A stretch of 64,000 nucleotides of DNA, taken from NCBI GenBank assembly GCA_032164245.1, contig JAVMKO010000001.1:79109892-79173891 (forward strand), in the 5' to 3' direction. Position 1 is the stretch's first letter. Each line of letters opens with the position of its first letter. The position numbers were made by a program, and so were the translations under genes. Below are positions 1 to 11,689 of the stretch, piece after piece. The notes beneath the pieces are model-generated. The model saw nothing but the letters and a program-made list of their open reading frames with translations. It searched no databases and was not told where the DNA came from. The DNA comes from Sternotherus odoratus (taxonomy: Eukaryota; Chordata; Testudines; Kinosternidae).

Positions 1-59
1 ATTAGTGCACTTTTCTGTGAATTACAAACTGTTTCATAGACAGCAGACAGTTCCAGCTC

Positions 60-185
60 TACCTCTGACTCACCGTGTAAGCTCAGGAGAGTCACTTAAC
101 CTCTCGGGGTCTCATTAACTCCCCTGTAAAAATGAAGATACTGTATTGTACACCTTTGTAAAATATTTTGAAATCTATGGCTGGA
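60..185 (+). repeat. MIR-like SINE fragment
   Basis: The segment has the order typical of the MIR core: a stretch resembling 'gtcacttaacctctc', then a 'ctgtaaaaatga' block, then an A/T-rich tail ending in 'aaaatattttgaaatc'. This matches the CORE-SINE layout known from amniotes. The match is by eye and the copy is diverged, so the boundaries are approximate. Confidence 0.45.
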
Positions 186-209
186 ATTATTGCAATTCCA
201 ACTAACTTG

Positions 210-435
210 GGCAGCCTAGTCAAGTGACTAGTACACCAGACTGGGGTTGAAGAGAGCTGCGTTCTATTCCCAGCTCTGGCCTGCTGGGTAACCTTAGGTA
301 AGTAATCTCCTCTATCTGTATCTCAGTTTTCCCATCTGTAAAATGAGGATAATCTACCTCATTTGTAAAACACTTCGGGATCCACTGATGAAAAATGCTA
401 TTTTAGAGCTAGGTACTGTTATTAATATTATTACT
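210..435 (+). repeat. MIR-like SINE, nearly full length
   Basis: A better preserved MIR-like copy on the plus strand. It shows 'cccagctctggcctgctg', an 'accttaggtaagtaatctc' block, 'ctcagttttcccatctgtaaaatgaggataa', and a tail of 'agctaggtactgttattaatattatt'. These are the hallmark segments of the amniote MIR/CORE-SINE. It lies just upstream of the first host exon seen here, so it is probably intronic. Confidence 0.6.
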
Positions 436-491
436 TGTCCCATCCAAGATGCAACTCCTTTTCTGTGACATTCTCACTTTTTGCCTTACAG

Positions 492-950
492 GTGTCATAT
501 CCTTCCCCTCACAGAGAAGCCTATCTAGTTCACAAAAATGGGGCACAGGCAGGAGAACATACAGCAGTGTCACAAATCCTGCTTCAACAATCACCCTGAT
601 GCCTCCTTCAAGAACACAGTCAGCAAACTCTCCAAAAAGTGCAGAAATCTTACTCGATCGTCAGTCATCGGTTCCAGAAAAGCCTGCCAGAAATAGCCAA
701 CATGTCCCAAAGTCAGACTTTCTTCCCCCTAGCAGTGTAGCTTCTGTGGAGACCCTTTACCTCTCCCCTACCTTCAACATCTTTGATCCTTTCAGGAATA
801 GCATGGCAAACAGTGAGATTCTGAAACCAACTCCAGCTTCTTCTAAACAATTCCCTGGACCTAATACAACCACTATGCTAACCTTCAGTTCCTCCACACC
901 TAGTACTGTGCAGCCATTTAACACAAATCTCCATCTTTCCCCAAGGCCAG
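492..950 (+). CDS. Penultimate coding exon of an unidentified host gene
   Basis: An internal exon of 459 nt (153 codons), read in the frame that passes through position 494. It is bounded by a pyrimidine-rich acceptor 'ttgccttacag' ending at 491 and a consensus donor, 'ccag' then 'gtgagt' at 951. It begins and ends in phase 1, and the split codon at 950 joins exactly to the next exon at 3797. The encoded segment is rich in Ser, Pro, Thr and Asn with no membrane segment or recognised domain, and looks intrinsically disordered. The 5' part of the gene lies before this window, so the product cannot be named. The exon call rests on splice sites and frame matching; the function is unknown. Confidence 0.6.
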
Positions 951-3796
951 GTGAGTTTGTGCATTCCATGTGTAACAAAAGGCAAGTGTCTAATTTGCAT
1001 TCTAAATTCTGTTACCTCCTCTCCCAGCCCACATCCTCTTTGTAGTTCTTGCAAAACATGCATGCAGTAGTGACAGCACTCAGCAAAGGAAGTCAGCCCT
1101 TCAGAATATAGAAGGTGTTAAGAAAAAAAGCTATCCGTGCCTCCTCTTTTGCTGCAGGCATCCTTTCTGTCACACAGGGTGAACACAATACTAAATGTTC
1201 ACAGCTACGTAAACGGAGGTGAAGTAACATCTTTCCTTTACATTTCATATTTAATATGAGATATGACAAGCCATGGCAAAATCTTACAGAATGAAAGCAG
1301 TAAGACATTTCTTTCTTTAACAGAGCCCTTGAAAATGCTGTAAGATGTTTGTATATCATTTACGTGACTGTAGTGCAGTTGCAAGGCGCTGGGTTATCAG
1401 TGCTGGGGACTGAAATTCTCCAGTTACTCTCAGATACAGCATAGTTAATGTCAGAACAAGCTTTTCCCCCAGGCCCACCTCCACTGTTCAACCCGGACCA
1501 TAAGGGAATTCAGTCTCCATGGCCCATTCACTGCTTGGCTTCTCTGCTGAGACTGCCAACCAGAGAGTCCAGTAATGCCAACTCGCTCCCTCACTAGGGC
1601 CTGGACAGAGACCACAAACTCACTTCACCTAAGCTATTGAAAAGCTGTCAGATAGTAATTAATGATTTGTGGTAGATCTGAAACTAGTGCTTTAGAACTG
1701 AAAGGTTCCTTATCCCACTCCTGAGTTCCCTGACCTAGCTAGTCCTGTGACTTTTGTACCATACAGCTTTATACGTGTGTCACACAAACACATGAAACCC
1801 CTTTGTTTTCTTCTCATATGAGAAGTTCTCTAAACACAAAGTGTCAGGAATTAGTAATCTTGTGTTTGCACCTGTGAGAGTTACTGGATGTCAGAAGAAA
1901 CCTCTGAATGAGGAGACAGGGATAGAGAGTGAATAGCTACCTCCATTTGAGTCAATGCAGTGTTCTGAAGCTTCACTTCTTAGGAAATGCTTCTCACTTG
2001 CTGAGAGTCAATTACTTTTGAAAGCAGCTATTTTTAAAGTTTAAAACTGGCATTTCTGAGACTGTCCATTTAGGCTTATAGAATGTTGTTGTACGCAAAG
2101 AAACATTGTTGGGTCTTGAAAATGTAAACAAAACTGCAATCATTTGGTAATATTTTTGAGTTGCACTAGGCATTAGTCCCCTCTTCACCTCAGTCACTGT
2201 GCTGAGCCAGTTTATTGTTCTCACCTCTCAGGAATCCCTCTCTGCCTGGCAACATATTATACTCAGGCTAGATCACTGAGCCAGATTCATTTTAGCATTT
2301 GGTGCATATAATTGTTTTGGAGAGCATGAAAACAAGGTGCGTTGCATCCTAAGGTAAAAGTAACCACCTTAAAGAGGGTGGAACCTCTAAAAGAAGAAAC
2401 TCTATGCCAATAAAGTGTCATTACTGCCAAATGAAACTAAATTGATGCCACAAAGAAGATACTAAGTATTTTCAGAATAGAAGAGGAAGTCAGTTACTCA
2501 TGGAAGCCGCAATCAAGTGGAGAATCTCTTTATTCCAGAAAAATATTTTTTAAAAAAATAAATAAAGTCTGATCTGTTTGGTGACAGACACCCAAGCCCT
2601 CTTATAGATGGTACATGGAGATTTGCAAGACAGGTACTCTTACTGTTAAATTACATATGTGTTTATATTTTAGATAGTAGTGTGTAGATATAATCAGAAT
2701 ATTATCAGTAGCCTGGAGGCAAAAAATCTGTTAAACTGCTCCTTTGAGAGCCTATAGTTATTTGTGTCACTCCATCTTTTTTATTTTTATCCTGCAGGAC
2801 AAAATAATTGCATCATATTTGCTTTTTCACACAGGAGGTGGAATCAGTGTACAGTGATGCAATGATATCCAGCATCAGTAAAATGTCACAGTGTGAAGAC
2901 TGAGTGCTAGGTCATGGCCCATAATAAAGCTCCTTTTTGGCACTCTGGCAGTGCAATGAAGACAAAGCTTTTCTAAAAAGATAGCTAAGGATTCCTCTAG
3001 CATGGGGGGAAAAGACTAGCATTACATAACTCTCTCCTTCCCGGCCCTTAAAGGAGTGAGAGTGCTGCACTGTAGTGATCCTCAAGTAATGGGACTCAAC
3101 TTTGGGACCATTATCAACTGGTGCGACTTAGAGCAGTCCAGAGGCTGCTCTAAGTTACTCCAGGGGGGCCAAACAAGTCTCCATCTGGTCCTAGGAAAGG
3201 GAGGAGGCCTGCAAAGTTGGCCTAAAGCTACCTTTCCCCCTGCCCCAAGGTGTGCTGGGTGCTGCTCTGGCCCATCTGCAGATTTAACCCTCAGCATAAT
3301 GTCTTTGTAAGGCTACGGGGCCTAGAAATGTCATTCCTATATTTTCTAGTTGTCCTACAAGCTCTGTGCTCTCAGGTCATATATGAAAAGCAGGAATTGT
3401 CTCATGAATTTTGAAATAAGTGGCTGATCCACCTATAAACCAGAACATTGCTCTGTTACACTTTAGCACCATGCTGAATATTTTAGTTGGTGCTTTTTGG
3501 CTTGTAAATCAGTCCAGTGTTAAAGCTGTTTGGGTCTTGTGTCAAGTACAGGCAGCATGTGTACTGAATGTTACATATAATACCATCTCATTTTCCTACC
3601 AGTTCTACTGTTTGTGCCTTTAAACTGTAAGCCTTTTAGGGCAGGAGTTATCGCTTTTGTGTGTGTCTACCCAACACAATGGGACCCAGGGCCAATTGGG
3701 CCTTCAGACATTACCTTAGTATAAATAATTTACTAACATTCATTGTATGCAAACATTGTAGTGTTCATTTTTGTTTCTCTTTTACATATGTTTTAG
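951..3796 (+). other. Intron between the two host exons
   Basis: The interval starts with 'gtgagt' and ends with 'tttacatatgttttag'. Joining across it keeps the reading frame. It holds no supported gene. A SINE-like 3' end lies near 3610-3735, and the rest is A/T-rich sequence with no repeat I recognise. Confidence 0.55.
3610..3735 (+). repeat. SINE-like 3' end inside the intron
   Basis: The order 'ctgtaagcc...agggcagg', 'gtgtgtctacccaacacaatggg' and 'ggccttcagacattac' matches a 3' segment seen again at 19690-19780 ('acagtgtctggcacaatgg', 'ttggcccttagg'). Both look like copies of one short interspersed repeat family whose tail ends near an A/T-rich run. Family assignment (MIR or L2-type 3' end) is tentative. 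Confidence 0.45.
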
Positions 3797-4395
3797 ATTC
3801 GACCAGCTCCATGGCGACGACTTCCTCTTTTTCCACCTTTTCCATCTCATCCCCAGATTCAGTTGTTCCAGAGAACATAGTTCATCCTAACCTTATCCCT
3901 TCCTGTGGACCTTCAGGCTTGTCTTCACCTCACAAGCTCTCCTCTTCGGTTTTCTTTAATGATCTCAAGGACAGGGTTACACATCCTTTTTCTTGCCAAA
4001 AATCTGAGGACGAGGAGAGTGAAAATACCAGCATCCTGAATTTCCTTCCAGATAATTCCGGATGTTGTGCTGGAAAGGTGAACAGTTTTGAGAGCAGAAC
4101 TCTCCGCATTTCTGGTGGGAGTTGGTGGGCATTTCCTGTGCGGAATGTAGATTCTGTGGCTAGCTCCAATATGCCGTCTGCTGGAGGATCACCTAATGGG
4201 GGCACTACACAGAGAGCCCTGGGCACTTTGGAGGAGATAAAAAATACAGTTCTGGGACTGCGAGGGGACGTAGGCAAAGTGGCCCAGGAGCTGCAAACCA
4301 TTGGCAGCCAGATGGCAAACCTGGTGGGTGACATTCAGCATCTGAGCAAGTTCTTGGCAGCTTCCCAAACTGCTAAAGAGGCCCCAGGTCAGTAG
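3797..4395 (+). CDS. Terminal coding exon of the same unidentified host gene, with a C-terminal coiled coil
   Basis: The exon begins after the acceptor at 3795-3796. The split codon, g950 plus 'at' at 3797, gives Asp and continues open for about 199 codons to a TAG at 4393-4395. The first two thirds are Ser/Pro-rich and probably disordered, with an acidic 'SEDEESENT' patch. The last 60 or so residues (about 4205-4370) carry regularly spaced Leu, Ile, Val and Met, for example 'LEEIKNTVLGLRGDVG' and 'LQTIGSQMANLVGDI', as expected for a parallel coiled coil used in oligomerisation. A poly(A) signal follows at 4537. I do not recognise the family. Non-repetitive composition, exact splice-phase match and a C-terminal heptad pattern argue for a real gene end. 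Confidence 0.6.
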
Positions 4396-4536
4396 TAATT
4401 TTCCCAATGGCTACATCAAACTTCTGAGTAGCTTTGTGGTATCTTGCCCCAACAATACGCTTCATCAGACCTCTTTTACAGTGTTGAAATAATTTCAGAT
4501 AGAAATGCACAGGGCTGATCTGTTCTTCTCATGGTC

Positions 4537-4542
4537 AATAAA
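4537..4542 (+). promoter_or_regulatory. Poly(A) signal AATAAA of the host gene
   Basis: AATAAA lies about 140 bp after the stop codon at 4393-4395, in an A/T-rich context followed by T-rich sequence near 4556. It is the first canonical hexamer after the terminal exon and would give a short 3' UTR. A distal site cannot be excluded. Confidence 0.45.
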
Positions 4543-7500
4543 TAATTAATTTACATCTTTATCCCTTGCGTTTTGTTAACTTAGACTACGCACACCTTGC
4601 ATTTTACAAAATCCTCACATCGCACAGGACAAAGCTTTCGCGCATGCAAATCTGCCAGAGCACTTATTTGTCAGCAAATAATATGTATCATGCAGTTCAT
4701 TTATAGGGTGTCCCTGCAGGTCTGAACACCCCTGCTTCCAGTGAAAACTGTACAATATAAATCTTAGTGGGAAAATGGCAGTATGTGCATGCTTAGAAGT
4801 ATCACAGATGCAGTGCAAGGGAATCCCAGAGGCAGCCACAGGAAATAAGCTACCAGAAGGTGTAAGATTTAGTGACCAAAAATAAGGTGTAAGCTATTTG
4901 TTTACAGAAACAAAAAACTGAAATGACAAAATGCACCACTAAATGAACCAGAAAAGAGAAATGAACAGCAACGCTAATAATTACTCCCAAATAATGCAAA
5001 AATGGATTTATACCTGCCACATGACTCACTACTTTTCCAAGCTGTCTATTAGCTCTACAGTTTGTTACTCACTGCTGACTAGGTAAGGACTAAAGCCTTG
5101 TATATTAAAGGCACTAGGCCCCACTTCCTTCCAAGGCAATGAGCCCCTGTCTCCTTCCCTACCCTGTGTCTTCCTAAGGGAGGATGACAAACTCACCCTC
5201 TTTCTATTTTACTCCGTAAGGAGGGGTCTGAGTTAGCCTTTCTCCTTCCCTCAGGAATGGTTGACAGCCTTTTCCCTGGTTCCAGACCAAAACCTAAATA
5301 GATGGATGGACTGGGTGTCTCTGGACCCTGCCATGTGCAACAGGTTCAGTCTAAGTATTAAGAGAGGGAGTGCCTGAGGAGTGACTAGCAACCACTATAT
5401 GGTATTCTCAATGAATTCTGCAACTGACTTAAAGAAATTTTGCTAGTCCAACCATCAGAAGAAACCCTCAGCCACAGCTAGTCAAAAAACCCAAATCTTC
5501 AAGCCCAATCCATTCTTGTCAGCAGAACCCTGGTTGCACATGCCCAGAGGCAGAAAAATCTGCCTGGAGGAACTCAAGATGCCCTCAAACCCAATTCTTT
5601 CAGAAGGTTCTGGAGCTAGATGTGCTGACCCAATGCATCTCCTCGTGAACCCTTGTGATGTGGCTTCTCTGGAGTCCTAGCTGGAGTTTAAAACTTCTAC
5701 TCTTCATCAGGATCTTCAAATGAGGATGGTACCAGCACCTGCCCATCACTGGAATTGAACGTGTCCAATGGTGCAACTGCAGACATAGGGAAGTTCAACT
5801 TGCAAACCCTGTGCCTATGGGGCAGTGGAGGAGGGACTCAAGCCCCTTACTGAAAGGAAATCACAGATATGATCCATCTAGATCAATCCCATTTAGTTTA
5901 ATGTTTGGACCAGAGACCTCTAAGAAATACTGTACTTAGATGCTGCAGAAAGTGATGGTGGTGGTAAGTTGGATGTGGCACTCTTCTCTATGAGTTCAGA
6001 TTGAACAAATGGCTTAGCAAGGTGTGTGGAAGCCCCCATACAACTGTAAGTGCAATCTTTCAGATGAAACAAAGACAGAGAGAAGCCCTGAATGCTTGGC
6101 ACGCCTTATAAAAATAAAGGCCAATAAAGATCACCCAGTGTCCTGATTAAAATTCCATTACGTGCTGCGTACCTAAAAACTCTCTACACGATTTCACTTG
6201 GAAAGGTACTCTACAGTACACAACAGGTTAGGACAGGAAGTGAAATGTTGCTTTGTGTTACTGAAGTTAGTTGTTTTCATGCTGGAGACGGTCGCATTTC
6301 ACCTACAGATTAAGCATGCCCTATGTGTAGTTTGTGTGTTGGTTTCAATTTGTAAAGAGTTTTGAGATCTTTTAGGACACCAGATGCTATGCTGAAATGT
6401 AAAATCATTGTCTAGGTGTAAATTAAGGAGGAAAGCATTCCAGAGATATAGGACCTTGATAGAGAAGGTCATGCCTCCTGTCCTTTCAAAACTCTAGTGG
6501 GATCATCAATTCCAATAGTCAGTTGACAGGACAGAAGGCTGCAGGTGGTCTCTCAGGTAGACTGCTCTTATATTACTTCAGGGCACAAATACTCAGTCAT
6601 ACTTGCTTAACATCAAACATAATTTGCCACGATATTTTTGACATTATCCAAGGTTTTTCATTAAATGACCTTCCTCAGAGAGTGGCGCATGGCATCACGG
6701 GGAAGCACAGCCAGTATTGTGAACCTTCTGCTATGTGGCCAGTGAAGCAGAGGCAAGAACAGTGGGAGAGCACATGCTTCACCCTTTAAATAGGTATTGC
6801 AGTGCCTGCTGACTTTTACTCCCAGAGGTATTCTGGCTGAGTCATGCCTCCAGGCACTTCTGCTTGAGCTAAATAGCCCCCATATCCCACTCACCTTCCT
6901 GCTTGCACAGCACCGAATCTCCCCTTGAAAGCCAGAGAGAGCAAGGAGAGAAGAGAGAACAAGAGGTTAATACTGAGATGTACAAATACAAGAGAAGGAG
7001 CTGAAGGCTCTGAGGTCAGAGGAGGAGAATATATACAATAATAACAGAGGTTCATCAATTTGAAAAACTCAGAACTGGAAACAGAAGTGGAAATGCCAAT
7101 AATAGACTCAATGTGGCTGATTTCAAGTGGCAGTTTAAATGCTGTCTGATAAAGGTCTAATGGACAATAACTAACTGATGAGATTTGTTTGGAAGGGAGC
7201 ATGCAGTGATAGAAAGGATGGATGGACCTAATCATTACGCTCCACTGGAAGACACAACTGTGGGTAATCAGAACCTGTCTGGTGTTGAGGAATGCATTAA
7301 AAGTTGCTGTGGGCACACTGCCTTCCCCTCTCTGGGAAGGTGGGCAGAATACTTCTGCCATGGCTGCTGCTAAAAGAAGCTATTTGACACACACTCACAC
7401 TCTCTCTCTCTCTCTCTTATTTCTAGAAGATTATGGGAGATTCCTTTACTGAAGATGTGGCCCCATCCTCTCAAAAACCACAACTGTGTATAAAATAAAT

Positions 7501-9300
7501 CCATGTGTAAGGGAGAACTACCAAAAGGGCAGGGGATGGGGAGATAAGACCACCTACGAAATATGAAGCTGAAGAATGAACAAGGGGTCGAGAAACCCAA
7601 CCTGCCTCAAGTCTTTTAGCTCCAACCCTATAGATCGTATCAAAGTGGTGTTGGCTCATACGTCTTGGTCAGATTCTGACTTGGGCAACTGCCCTCAGCT
7701 GGGCACACAGCTCTTCACTTCTTGTCTTACACTACAGGGTGTGCCTCCCCCCTTATAAATTAAAAAGGGGGGGATTTAATTTAATGGGTGCGTGGGGCTG
7801 TTGGCCCCACCGAGCTCACAGCCCCCAGTCAATCACCCTGTGACCCCTTGAGGGGTCATGGCCCCCAGTTTGAGAACCCCTGGGATAGGAGGTGGTAGAG
7901 AGAGGTAAAATATTTTTAAGCAAGGAGGGATCTATTATCCTCCCATACACAAACACAATGCCTATAGGTATTGACGCACAGAGAAAAAAGATAGAGCTCA
8001 CATTTTGTAAACAAAATACATCACTTATTTTTAGATGCTCTTCTCAGAGTTTAAATTCAAGTCCAACAATTTTTAAGGGTGACACTGAATGAACATTCCT
8101 AGCCTCTAGATTAGCTTTGCTTAGACCATTAACATAATTAATCTCCTCTAACTCAGACAAATTAGTGTTTCCATGTGGCTCATTAATCTCTGCCTCTTCA
8201 CCCAAAGAGGCCATGCTTCATGGCACCAATATTATGTAAAACAGCAGCATGCTAGGAATATCTTGGAGGCTGGAAGGGCCGAGCAGACCAAAAGGGCCCT
8301 GCCTGATCTTTGTCTAGACATTCTGCTGTTGTTGGGTTTTTTTAAAAAAGAGGCTCAATTTAAACCACAAAATCCATTGAGATTTGCTGTACTTTCATTC
8401 GGGCTGAAGTTTGGTGATTAAGAAATAGGGGTTTATTGGGCATTTTTCAGTGGAAAGCTGCCGCTACCTGGAAAAAAAGAGAAAGCAAACTCACATGTTT
8501 GTATATGAATAACCCTATGCCTGTAACTAATTCACTAAAAACACTTAAGAGCCATTTTGCTGAAAGGCCCTTGAAATGATCTGAAAAAATAAAGGGAACA
8601 CGTGAACCCATTTCTTCCCAGCCTCTTCAATCTTCCGCACTCTGCCCCCTCCCCCCCGAATCCTTCCTCACATAAGTGATTGTGTTTCCCTTGCCAACCA
8701 AGTTGTGCACACATCATTTGGTAAGGCAACAGTTAAGCACGGCGCATAGAGCCACTGGTTTACCTTAAAACAGCCACTGCTCACACTTTGTTTCCCCATC
8801 CCCAGGCCTCGTTTACACTGGGAATGTGCCCCAATTGATGACCAGCTGCACCAGTGCAAACCCCAAGGTAGATCAGCCAACCTGATATTTGCATTAGAGC
8901 AATGTTTACCCTGTTTTCGAGCATGGCTAAATAGCACCAGTGCAAATTGCAGCTTGCCTATCTATTTTAGGTGTATAGGCTCCCATTACCACTTATCTGA
9001 GCTCCTCTTAATCTTTAAAGCATCTACCTTCACAACATATCAACACCTCTCTCTCCCCCTAGCGCCTCCTGCCTGCCAATCAGCACCTCACCCTGCCTCG
9101 CTGCGCCTCCTGCCAGTCATGATCAGCTGTTATGTGGCATGCAGGAGGCTATGTTGGGGAGGAGCACGGATGCAGGGCGCTTGGGGGGGGGGGAAGAATG
9201 GGATGGGATGGGAAGAGATGGGGGAAGAGTTGGAGTGGGGGAGGGGCCTGGGGCAGAGCCGCGGATCGAGCCCTCCCGACCATCACATTGAAAAGTTAGC
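4543..9300. other. Intergenic sequence without a supported gene
   Basis: All open frames here are short, lack domains and overlap each other on both strands. There is a CT-rich run near 7395-7420 and a G-rich run near 9180-9245. The stretch at 6330-6425 ('gtaaagagttttgagatc') resembles the 3' part of an old SINE. A decayed hAT end lies near 7800-7882. I see nothing else that can be named. Confidence 0.4.
7800..7882 (+). repeat. Fragment of a hAT-type element (right end)
   Basis: The right edge 'agtttgagaacccctg' matches the type of terminal inverted repeat seen on the intact hATs in this window ('gtttgagacccctg' at 43324 and 59697). A G/C-rich stretch with 'gaccccttgaggggtc' precedes it. I could not pair it with a left terminus or find a target duplication, so it is called a fragment. 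Confidence 0.4.
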
Positions 9301-9311
9301 GTCTGTGCGGT

Positions 9312-9415
9312 AGAGTTGTTGTGAGGATAAGGTCTATTATTCCCATTTTACAGAGAAGGAACGGAGGCACTCAGAAACTAAATGACTCAGCAAAGGTTCT
9401 ATGAGCCATCTACCT
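9312..9415 (-). repeat. MIR-like SINE fragment, antisense
   Basis: The order 'gttgttgtgaggataa', 'tattcccattttacagag' and 'aaatgactcagcaaagg' is the reverse complement of the MIR core and 3' region. The neighbouring sequence is unassigned. Confidence 0.5.
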
Positions 9416-9839
9416 CTGGCCAGGAGAAGCAGCCAGAAAAGCAGGGTCTCTGGACAGTCAAAAAACTTTCTACAGTTTTGAGTGTACTTTCTCTGTCCTG
9501 TGCTAATTGGTGTTTGCTTCAACACACCCTAGCCCATTCCTCCCCTAGTTTCTTCACCTGCCCCTCCACCCCTGCCTGGACCCCCTCCCGTCCTGTTTCC
9601 CTTCCCATCCCATTTAACCAATCCCCTCCTAATTAAACCCCCATAGCACAAATACATAATGTAATTAATTAATTACATTGTGGAAATAACATGCCATATT
9701 GTTTCCATCACCTTGTTCTTGTAGTGTCCTCTGCACAGTTTGGCTCTTGGACAGCTCCGACTGGTGCTCCCTGGACAGTAGTATTCTAGCCAGGCATAGC
9801 CATTGGACGACTCATATATAATGCTACGATGTTTTTCAC

Positions 9840-10250
9840 AGAGGTCGGAGAAGTAACAAAGTCCGTGACTTCAGGCGACCTCTGTGAATTCAGCCCCGGC
9901 GGCTGGGAGCTGCAGGATCTCCCTGCCACCAGCACCAGCTGAGAGCTGTGGGATAACCATGGCAATCGGTGGGGGCCCCTGGAGCAGCAGAGGTACCTTA
10001 GAGCTCCTGGTCATGGCTGGTAGTGGGGGGACCCTGGAGGTCCAAGCCCCCATAGGCACTATGGGGCTCTCAGATCTCAGCGAGACCCCCACAGCTGCAC
10101 AGCCTCTGCAAATGGTGTGGGGACACAACATTTTGTCAGGGGTATTTTTAGTAAAAGTCACGGACAGGTCATGGCTTCTGTGAATTTTTCTTTATTGCCC
10201 ATGACTTGTCTGTAACTTTTACTAAAAATATCCATGACAAAATCTTAGCC
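9840..10250. mobile_element. Probable non-autonomous DNA element with a strong internal hairpin
   Basis: The right part holds a long inverted repeat. The arm 10131-10174 pairs with 10199-10242 around a loop of about 24 nt, both containing 'tatttttagtaaaagt' or its complement. Upstream, the C/G-rich segment 9880-10100 repeats phrases such as 'cccccacagctgcacag'. The layout suggests a foldback or MITE-like element. I found no clear outer termini, so the left edge is approximate. Confidence 0.4.
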
Positions 10251-11650
10251 TTCCTCATGCATCTTCCTCACCCCTCACCTCAATGAATGTCAAATGGTCT
10301 GTGAGGATATAAAAGGGGTGTGGTGCTCCAGACACCTCCGTTCCTTCCAGCCATGACCATTTGAACAAATTAAGCTTTACTCCAGGATACGCCTGGATCT
10401 GTAGCTAGTTTCTGATTTTGGGTTGGTTAGTTAGTATTTGAGTATTCAATTAGCTTAGTTATAAGTAATTATCTTCAGTTTGGAGACAGCGGAACCAAAG
10501 ACTAAAATGCTGCTGGGATTTAAGGGGTGTGCTTCATACCTGGTGGTGTTCGTGGTGTCTAATAATGTTCCTGAAGTCAAGCTGTCCTGCCATGACCCAG
10601 GAGCATGAGTACCAACCTCAGGGCAGACTGATAAGAAGCAGGGCACAAACCCCAAATTGGCTGTGAGTTTATACATAGATTTTACCAACCAAGTATCAAG
10701 TGTGAACTCACGCACTATAACAACCTTAACCAAGAGTTACAGATTGTCCCCTTGGGCATTCCGATCTATCCTGCCACCCAGGTAAGCTTCACTTTGTGGC
10801 AGATCTCTTATACTAAAGATCACAGCAATATTCAGTTTACTCCCAGTCTGAAAGGACCAGTCACTTACTCCAGGTTACAAACTTATTACACCTTAGCTCT
10901 TACACCAAAGACAACACTTGTAGCCAATCCTATAATAAACTATCTCAAGATTTATTAACCAGGAAAAGGCAATAAGTTATTTACAAAGTTGAAGCAGATA
11001 AACATACGCATACAACTGAGTTACACTTAAGTTTTGAAAGGTAATAAAACTTATATGATAAGCAAGCTCTATATGCCCTTGAGGGAAAACCCATGCCAAG
11101 TACTGGGGATCTTTTGCTTATGCTTAGCAATCCTTGTCTGTCAGAGTCCAAGCAGCATAAAATATAAAGTTTTTCTTGTTGGTGCCTTTTATTCCTCCCC
11201 CCCCTTCTATTTCAAGTTGCACATTCAACCTTTGGGAGGAATTCAGTTGCATGTCTCCTCTTAGTGGAAGGGGAGGAGAAATCAACAGTCTTTTGTCTTC
11301 TGATGTTCCATAATGGTTGCTTCTTTTGTTGGGAGAGAAAACCTCCTGTGCCAAATTAGTATTTCCCACTTAGTAACTCTTCTCTCCTGACTGGTGATTT
11401 ACAGTTACAGAGCAAACACTTAAATATTACCTTATAACATGGGATACAGATATGATCAGTCAGATTAATGCATTGCAGTAATTTACAAGCACACCATAAA
11501 GTCTAGACACTAAAGTCTAAACACTAAATATTTTTACAACATACCTATTTTAACAGTACTAACACACAGGTGAACCACACTGGCTCCAGCTATGTATGTT
11601 CAGCTGAGGACTAGGGGCTGTGGCATTAGCTTGCACCTGGTCTGCCAGAG
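10251..11650. other. Unassigned sequence, possibly an old LTR-type repeat
   Basis: There is no supported gene. The sequence is moderately A/T-rich with several 'ttacaaa' and 'taagcttta'-like stretches and a 'gatataaaagggg' motif near 10307 that could be a TATA element. It could be a decayed interspersed repeat, but I could not identify termini. Confidence 0.25.
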
Positions 11651-11689
11651 TCACAATGCTCATCATCAAAGTGCTTGACTATAAAGAGT

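Noticed and set aside
3661..3796. Upstream extension of the terminal-exon ORF
   Set aside because: A good acceptor at 3795-3796 joins in phase with the previous exon, and the upstream part overlaps a SINE-like repeat, so it is intronic.
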